DNA of 64,000 nucleotides, taken from the NCBI GenBank assembly GCA_037893245.1, contig JBAIAA010000594.1, positions 310,001 to 374,000 on the forward strand, read 5' to 3'. Below the pieces are notes generated by a model. It saw only the letters and a program-made list of their open reading frames with translations. It was not told where the DNA came from and ran no database searches. Shown piece by piece: positions 11,801-21,500 of the stretch (the first letter of the stretch is position 1; every line of letters begins with the position of its first letter). The stretch comes from Crossaster papposus (taxonomy: Eukaryota > Echinodermata > Asteroidea > Velatida > Solasteridae). The translations under genes were made by a program, and so were the position numbers.

Positions 11801-14568
11801 AAGGTTTTTTCCTCGTGCCTGTTACCTCTGCAAAGCTGTTTGCCAGTTCACGTCGGACGGCCAGTACATATATACACACAATTCGGAATTCGCAACTGAT
11901 GACGGATAAACTTGTCACGAGCAAGGCCGGAAAATATCTGTCCGCGTCCGGCTCACACCGAGCGAGGCCGGACAATTTTTGGTGGTATGCTACCCACAGA
12001 TGCCGACCTAAACCTGTCTTGGACCCAGTTTCGTGAAAAACAATCCTGTGCCTGGGTCCAGTCAATGCCAAAATAATCCAAGTGCGAACTGGTCAACTCT
12101 AACTCCCTATCCCATTTTTCTTACAGTACATAACCTGATTCCTGCAAAACCCTACAATTCCAAAGTGTTAAAACTCTATGTAAAACCTGAATCCTGCAAC
12201 ATCCTCCAATATGTATTACTGGTGACCACTGCCTGAATCCTGCAAAAAACATGCAGTGGGTTTACCATTGAGCTATAAAGCAGCCAAACATGGAACAAAC
12301 AGCTGCTAAGTGCCCTATTACAACCAGGGTCTGCACACATTGACATGATATAGTGGCCATTTGTAGCCATAGTCGCAGTCGTATTTGGCCAGTAGATTGC
12401 TGTAGGTATAGTTCCTTGACTTGAAACACATGTCAGCGATTTATGGATGAAGGTAGGGTACCTTCTTTCAATGGGTGCCATGTTGTACGGCTTCTGGAAG
12501 TGCTGGCGTTTCAACCCTGGTATCATCAAAAACTCCCAGGAAGACCAGAAAAGGGTGAGATTTTTAGTTGTACCTACGTTTTAGCCTTCACCTAGTTGTG
12601 GGGACAGGTTCTTTTGTTTAAAAAAAACCAAACCGAGTAGTGGGGACTGGGGACAATTTTGAGTCCCCATAGCTTGCTAGGTCTTCAGTAAAGGTAGAAA
12701 AAGGTAAAATTGGGTTATAATGAAAGAAAATGTAGAAGACGACAAATTAGGATGATGTTGAAAATTGTAGGATTCTAGAGTGTTCTGAGTTTGAGATTAG
12801 CACACAAACCCTATAAATTGTCCCCATAACGCAATGTACGAACAAAATTGATGCATTTCTCAGTGTGTTTCTGATAGTCAACTTCTTTGGGTAGGCACTC
12901 ACCGCGTTAGGGGGACAGGCTCTTTTGTTTGGAAAAGACAGACCGAGTAGTGGGGACATTTTCGAGTCCCCATAGCGCGTTGGGTGATCAGTAAAGGTAG
13001 AACAAGGTAAAATCGGGTTAGGGTATAATGAAAGAAAATGTAGAAAAGGAAAAATTAGGGTGATGCTGAAAATTTTTGAATTGTTGAGTGTTCTGAGTTT
13101 GAGATTAGAGAGATTTCAGTTTACACACAAACCCTATGGATTGTCCTCATAACGCAATGTACGAACAAAATTGATGCGTTTCTCAGTGTGTTTCTGATAG
13201 TCAACTTCTTTGAGAGTTCGTAATACACCTTATTCACGGTGAAGTTATTTTTGATCGTGCTCCCTGAATCACATACATGATTTTGTCGAGCGATAATACA
13301 TGCCCATTTTGTCAATTTTGTGAAACAATTGTGTATAGAAATATTATGCTTTTCTGAACTTCAAACTTCAAAGCTGTTTATCTCATAATTAGGTTGTCTG
13401 GGTTTTATCACTAAATTCTTTCACCAGGGGAGATAGGGTGGGGTACTTGTAAATAATACATCATTTAAAAAAAGCAAAATCTTAAAAAACTAAAAAAATC
13501 AACTTTGTCTGGGTTTCGTTGGAGCAGGTTACAATTGATATCCAGTTTGTTTTGCCTTTATTTTGTCCTATATAATCATTTGATATCACGTTTGGTTTCA
13601 TTCTCAGACAATCGTTGAGATGGCAGAGACAACTGGCCTGGACCTCAGCAAGTTCTGCACGACCTGCCTGATCAGGCGACCAATCAGATCAAAGCACTGC
13701 TCGACGTGCGACAAATGCATTTCAAGATTTGACCACCACTGCCCCTGGGTAGACAATTGTATTGGTGAGATTTTACTCGAATAAAAGCACTTTTACATTA
13801 TAATGGGGAGTCAGGTTGGCGTGGCGGTTCTTTCCTCACCTTTCACCACTATGACCCGGGTTCAAATTTGGGCCTGGGCCGAAATGTGGATTGGGTTTTC
13901 AGTCTCTGCCTGACTCCGTGAGTTTTTTCCAGGATATTCTTCTGGTTTTTTTTCCTCACACCTCTAAAACTTACCTTTTTCTCATTGTCTTCTCTGTAGA
14001 GGTTTCTTCAGGCTTACGAGCTAAAGTGGGATCTTTGGTTTCATTACCAGAAATTTATAATAATAATAATTTTAATAATAATAATTATATTACCTCCAAA
14101 TAGGCACTCTGGGAGTCAATCCCATAGAGATGTACACAAACTTAAAACAGTCCTAACTTGTTTACCCTAATCTTTTTCTCTAAGATCTTCGAGATTTATG
14201 CTATTTAGACCAAAAGCTGTCGTTCTAAGACAAACATAACTCCCAAATATTGTTTTTTTAGGGTAGCTAGACACTTAGGGAGACACTGAAATGTCTCCCT
14301 AAGTGCCACTGTCTCCTTATAACCTAAAAGCTTACACTAATTTGTCTCCCCAAGTGCCTATTTGGAAGAATTATCTGTTCAGTGCTCCAGACTAGAAACT
14401 TCAAACTCCATTCTTCTTTCTGCACGACGCAGTGCAGGGATGTATGGTGGCCCTGGAGGGACTTTGCAGATCGTGAATATTGACGTCAATATTCACGATA
14501 TGCATGTCCCTCCAGGGCCACCATAGGGATGCTACCGCGTTAATTCTCTTCCGTATTCTGTCTTCCTC

Positions 14569-14602
<34 letters not shown>

Positions 14603-17600
14603 AGAGCATCGGCAGCCAAGAATTGCATCAACAAATAACTGCAATTCTGAACAATCTTTGTGAATTCATTCGTGTTTGTTGTAACAAATTTGTACAGTCG
14701 ATGGCTAATGTGATTAAATGGTATATTTATTCATGCGAGTTTTGAGAATTTGTTTTTCTCATTATATTTTCAGGTTCCTTGAATCATCGTTTCTTCCTTA
14801 TTTACCTGGGTTCCCTTCCAGTTTCCAGCCTCTTTTTTCTGATCGGGAACGCCATGTGTAAGTTAAATGTAGCAGTGTATTATCTTTGGCAGTCTTGAAT
14901 AGTTTAAAAGGTAGGATACACCATTTGCAGATTTTGAAAAACTAAAATTACTACCAAATTATTAAGAAATATCTTACTTATTTGAGTTTAAATAATGATT
15001 GTAGGCATCAAGCAAAATGATTGCGCTAGATATTCTATAATTGCTCCGAAAAAATTCACAATGAATTTCATTTCAACAAATTAGCTGAGGGTTATAATCC
15101 AAACTGAGTAGTAATGGGAAAACAAGTGGTCTTGGGTTCAGTTCCTTTCAATCCAAAATCTTTGCTAGTTACTCACACTTTATGAATATCGTCTTTCTCC
15201 CTTTTTTTAATAGTCTGGATGGAGTCCTGCCGAACTACTTTTGAGGAGAATGGTGTTTGGACTTTTATTGGCGAGGTCATGTCTTGTTCCCCGTGGACCT
15301 TTGTGTTGAGTCTGCAAGTTGCCGTCTACATGATGTGGGTCACCATGCTATTTGTTTGTCAGTTCTACCAGGTAAAGGCATCTTAACCAATCAGCCCACC
15401 CTACCCCAATCAACCCACCCTACCCCAATCAACCCACCCTACCCCAATCAGCCCACCCTACCCCAATCAGCCCACCCTACCCCAATCAGCCGACCCTACC
15501 CCAATCAGCCCACCCTACCCCAATCAGCCCACCCTACCCCAATCAGCCCACCCTACCCCAATCAGCCCACCCTACACCAATCGGCCCACCCTACCCCAAT
15601 CAGCCCACCCTACCCCAATCAGCCCACCCTACCCCAATCAACCCACCCTACCCCAATCAACCCACCCTACCCCAATCAGCCCACCCTACCCCAATCAGCC
15701 CACCCTACCCCAATCAGCCCACCCTATCCCAATCAACCCACCCTACCCCAATCAACCCACCCTACCCCAATCAGCCCACCCTACCCCAATCGGCCCACCC
15801 TATCCCAATCGGCCCACCCTACCCCAATCAGCCCACCCTACCCCAATCGGCCCACCCTACCCCATTCAGCCCACCCTACCCCAATCAAGCCACCCTACCC
15901 CAATCAAGCCACCCTACCCCAATCAAGCCACCCTACCCCAATCAAGCCACCCTACCCCAATCAAGCCACCCTACCCCAATCAAGCCACCCTACCCCAATC
16001 AAGCCACCCTACCCCAATCAAGCCACCCTACCCCAATCAAGCCACCCTACCCCAATCAAGCCACCCTACCCCAATCAGCCCACCCTACCCCAATCAACCC
16101 ACCCTACCCCAATCAACCCACCTTATAGTCCAGGAGCTAGCAGACTTTTATTGGTATTGTTGCGTACGAAAGGTTTGACACCTGAAATGAGTAGGACTAT
16201 GTGTGGGAACCCCAAAATGTGGATTCTTAAGTTTGGCACTCTTGCACTGCCCCCTGGGGGCACTCTCAAAATGACCCCCTTATATTTTTTATCGGTATTG
16301 TGGCGTACGAGGACCAAATTGTTGTCATATGTACTTCAAGGGAGTCTAATTTCAAAAAGCCAATTCTTAAGTTTTCAACTAATGCACTAAGCCACTTAAG
16401 AATGGCCTAATTAACGCTAATTAGCACTTTTATCGGTATTGTCACGTACGAGGACACATTTTGGCTCAAAATGTACTCCAAGATATCCTGATTCGGAATA
16501 TCTAATTCTTAAGTTTCAACTCCATGCACTAATCCACTTAAGAATGGGTCAAAGATCGATAATTGACCTAATTACGTTTGGAATAATGTGACCCGCTCCA
16601 TCGAAATAAGGAATAAGTCTCAAAAGAGTTATGGTCTGATGAAGATGACAGGTGTATATTTATTTGCCGAATCCACATTCCGAGAAAAACAGCTCTGAAA
16701 TAAACAAAATTTACCAAAATCATACGGACAGCCCAATAAAATACTTGGTCACGATTTTCACCCATGCATTCACTTCAACGGCCGATTGTGTAAAACGGCC
16801 TCAGCGACTTATTCCTGATTACGATGGAGCGGGTCACATATGCCATTTCTCCGGAACCACATGGGGTAGAGGATTGAAATAAGGTTTAATGTGAAGGTCT
16901 AAACATTGTGGACAAGGACCAGTTGGTAAAGTAGTATTTTGTTGGTGTCTTCATGGCTTAAACATGCAATTAAGCCTAAAAGTGTACCCTTTTGACCCAC
17001 CACGTGTTTATAATTGTATCGGTGTGATCGAGTACGTCCACAAAACTTATGTCAACATGTTCATCTGGCAACCCAGAATACGAAAAACTCATTATTAAGT
17101 GTCCATCTGATGCACAAATCCGCTTAAGAATAAGAAATCGGTCAAATCATGAAAGCATGTTTAAGCTATTATTGAGTTATTCCTCATGAAAAGGAGGCCT
17201 TCATCAAAAGTTTAATTTACCAAGAGCTTTTCGGAGTTTTCATGTGTACTTTAAGAATTGCTCGCATCCAATTATTAAACTGGATAGTACAGTAACCATG
17301 TGTCTGTGTCTAGGACAATAAGACTATATTTATGCCCTATTGTTCATTGTACCTTATAAAATAAGCACGAGCTCTCGTGACAGATGAGGGCACTTGACAG
17401 AAGATATTGATTGAAATAAACTTTAATTAAAAATCAAATCAAAATTACGTGTAACACTTAATATGTATTATAGTCATGTTCTCAGTTTGCGATTTGAATG
17501 GTTACAAATTATGAAATCATTCAATTCCCGGCTGGTGTATTCCCACCTTGTTTCAAATTGAATCACTCAGCTGTTATTTAGTTCTCTTCGGAAAGTCCTT

Positions 17601-18550
17601 CCTCTTCATCAGATGGTGCGACCTTGCCTTTCCTCACTCCCGTCAGTCTTCATTTCATCTTCTTCTACCAGGGTTTGCGGTAGTTGATGTCCTTCAAGTT
17701 CAAACCAGATTGGAGTGTATATCCATACCCTGACCATCATGCTTATTGATGTTTTGCATAGCTAAGAGTAGAACATTTACAAAATCTTCTAAACTACAAG
17801 CATCACAACAAATTAAAGGAGACGGAGAGATATTTCATTGTGGCGGTGTGCCAATAAAATGTAACTCGCAATTATACGGCCAGGCCTACTCACAATGAAT
17901 ATTTACATACCTTTACCGTAAACAATACGGAAACCTTTTACAGGTTATTTCCACACTTTTTTGATAATCTTTTGCTTAATAAGCTGTGGTTGATGATGAA
18001 TGTTGCTTACCAAGAATCAGTATTAACCTCCTCATCCTCTCCATGACGCTATGAACATTTTTGTAGAACAGAAACCTAACTGATCCCTTATCCAAGGGGA
18101 GACCCCCCGAACTACATGTAGTTTCTAGATGCTCTATTTTCCAAAGACTGCAGCCAACCACGATTCTTCGTTCGCAGGGCAAATAGTCGGCTTCTGCCAA
18201 TTCAGTATGATTTTTAAAACGCTAAGTTTCTGGATTATGAATCAAGGTATACACAAAATTGTAGCGATTTATGATACAGGCTATTCCTTACTTTACTAAA
18301 TCACATTAATCTTGTCCTTATATTGAAGTCATCTATACAAGTTGCTATAAATGCAACTTGAGTTTATTCATGTCCATGGTACTTTAGCTACCAGTAGATT
18401 TTGACATGATAATAGTCTGCCAGTTAAAATGCATATATATTTTAAAAAAATATTATAACTTACACCCGGGAACTTACATCCATGTAAGCAAGGCGCTGCA
18501 GCTTTATTCATGGATAACATGTTTGGGAAATGTAAATCACCAAGATTAAG

Positions 18551-18588
<38 letters not shown>

Positions 18589-21500
18589 TTACACGTAATT
18601 TTGATTTGATTTTTAATTAAAGTTTATTTCAATCAATTTATTCTGTCAAGTGCCCTCATCTGTCACGAGAGCTCGTGCTTATTTTATAAGGTACAATGAA
18701 CAATAGGGCATAAATATAGTCTTATTGTCCTAGACACAGACACATGGTTACTGTACTATCCAGCTTAATAATTGGATGCGAGCAATTCTTAAAATACACA
18801 TGAAAACTCCGAAAAGCTCTTGGTAAATTAAACTTTTGATGAAGGCCTCCTTTTCATGAGGAATAACTCATAATAGCTTAAACATGCTTTCATGAGTTGA
18901 CCAATTTCTTATTCTTAAGCGGATTTGTGCATCAGATGGACACTTAAGAACGAGTTTTTCGTATTCTGGGTTGCCAGATGAACATGTTGACATAAGTTTT
19001 GTGGACGTACTCGATCACACCGATACAATTATAAACACGTGGTGGGTCAAAAGGGTACACTTTTAGGCTTAATTGCATGTTTAAGCCATGAAGACACCAA
19101 CAAAATACTACTTTAACAACTGGTCCTTGTCCACAATGTTTAGACCTTCACATTAAACCTTATTTCAATCCTCTACCCCATGTGGTTCCGGAAAAATGGC
19201 AAATGTGACCCGCTCCATCGTAATCAGGAATAAGTCGCTGAGGCCGTTTTACGCAATCGGCCGTTGAAGTGAATGCATGGGTGAAAATCGTGACCAAGTA
19301 TTTGTTTGTGCTGTCCGTATGATTTTGGTCAATTTTGTTTATTTCAGAGCTGTTTTTCTCGGAATGTGGATTCGGCAAATAAATATACACCTGTCATCTT
19401 CATCAGACCATAACTCTTTTGAGACTTATTCCTTTTTTCGATGGAGCGGGTCACATTATTCCAAACGTAATTAGGTCAATTATCGATCTTTGACCTATTC
19501 TTAAGTGGATTAGTGCATGGAGTTGAAACTTAAGAATTAGATATTCCGAATCAGGATATCTTGGAGTACATTTTGAGCCAAAATGTGTCCTCGTACGTGA
19601 CAATACCGATAAAAGTGCTAATTAGCGTTAATTAGGCCATTCTTAAGTGGCTTAGTGCATTAGTTGAAAACTTAAGAATTGGCTTTTTGAAATTAGACTC
19701 CCTTGAAGTACATATGACAACAATTTGGTCCTCGTACGCCACAATACCGATACAAAATATAAGGGGGTCATTTTGAGAGTGCCCCCAGTAGACCACAGGG
19801 CATGGCTGCAAAATGTGCTCAGAAATCAATTTCCTTGGCGCACCTCTTGAATCTAAGTGGAATCACTGCAGTCTTTTAGCTGGGATCATGTGGATCACGA
19901 AAAACCAAAATCCCCAATCGCAAGTTCACCAGTTAATTAAATATTTGCATTTTAATCACCTGTGTATAACGGGCGCCCTCTATTGACTAGGATTGGAAAG
20001 CTGTGTACATTTTCAATGGGAAAATATTGCTTATTGCAGTTGCTTGCTCAAAAGGGAATCTACACAGAAAGAATTCGATTAAAGAGGAATTAGGGTGTGT
20101 TTTAATGTCTTAATACAAATTTTCATTTTGTTCATTGCCATAATTTGAACTTTTTAATAGAGTGTCATTTTTGTATTGTTATTGTTTGATTTTTGTATTA
20201 TAAATGGTTTTTTTTTTTTTTTTTTTTTTTTTTTTGGGGGGGGGTTAAAAATCTAAATGTTAATTGTATGAACAAAATATATACACGACCAGATTTTTTT
20301 TTTAGCTTTAGTCTTTGATTCATGTTTATTCGTGACGGTAAAACTGAAATTTGTCCATGTCTTTAACAATGTACATGTGAGTGGGTGAACAACAACTCGT
20401 ACCGATTTATATTTAATACACAATTCTGTTATAACAAACATTTTGCCCATTTCCAGCTGAATTTATATTAGAGAGAGTCAGATGGAAAGCAGACTGTGTG
20501 ATACAATGTTTCTGTGTTGACAAGATCCTTCCCCTCGATCTGTGAGAGCAGCCACTGATCTTCTTTTTTCCTCGCTGCTTCCAGAAGCTTTCCTGCAGTT
20601 AGCGTCTGGCATTGTGAAAGTTTGTCAAGGACAGTTGTTCGTTTTTTTGGGTCTAAACTCCACCTCTGTTCTATTTTTTTAACGGCATATACTCAACTAC
20701 ATGACGTACTGTTGACAATGCGGATTCCTGCGGTACATCAACCAGTGCGTGTACGATTGGAATGCCGATAATGATCATCTCCGCTTTTTCGGCGATTTTT
20801 GCTTGGGTACATTTTTCCACCTACCGGCACAAGCGTGGAATTTTTTAAAACTCTTTTCAGAGAACAACAAAACCCTGGAATCTGCATCTGAACCGTGCAT
20901 AATACACTTTTTTGTGTTCAAATCGCTATCATCTGAGCAGCTCGTGTCAACAGCGCCTACGCTCGCTCTATTTCACAACGCCCGCTATTGGTCCATTTTC
21001 CCACTATTCGCACAAACGTGCCGCACCACGACAGAAGGGCCTCGTTGATTGGTCGTTGAAAAACATGAATTTTAAATTGAGATTTTATCGAGTACTGGTT
21101 TGCAGACCGTTTGGGGATTTTATTTGTGAGTTTCCCAACAACTTCCTAAGTAGTTTAAAGTAAAATGTATATAGATTCACGATATGCGTCAAGAAGGTGC
21201 AAGATAATCGGCCATGCCCTGTGGTCTACAGGGGGCAGTGCAAGAGTGCCAAACTTAAGAATCCACATTTTGGGGTTCCCACACATAGTCCTACTCATTT
21301 CAGGTGTCAAACCTTTCGTACGCAACAATACCGATAAAAGTCTGCTAGCTCCTGGACTATTACCCCAATCAAACCAGCTGGTGAGAGTTTTATCACAGTT
21401 GGAGGGAATCGTTCTCAGCTCTCTCCTTCCAGACATTTTCTTCGTCCTGAGGTTTTCCTCATCCCAAGATGTTGATAGGGGTTCGACGTGACTGAGGATT

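Noticed and set aside
15386..16125. CRISPR-like array
   Set aside because: Units are directly adjacent without unique spacers, in a eukaryotic intron. It is a minisatellite.
15257..16390. 377-aa Pro-rich ORF
   Set aside because: It is exon 10 read in the wrong frame, then the 19-bp minisatellite, then transposon DNA.
16568..16882. 65- and 76-aa ORFs repeated at 19160-19474
   Set aside because: The same frames appear in both arms of the palindrome because the arms are inverted copies. No domain was recognised.
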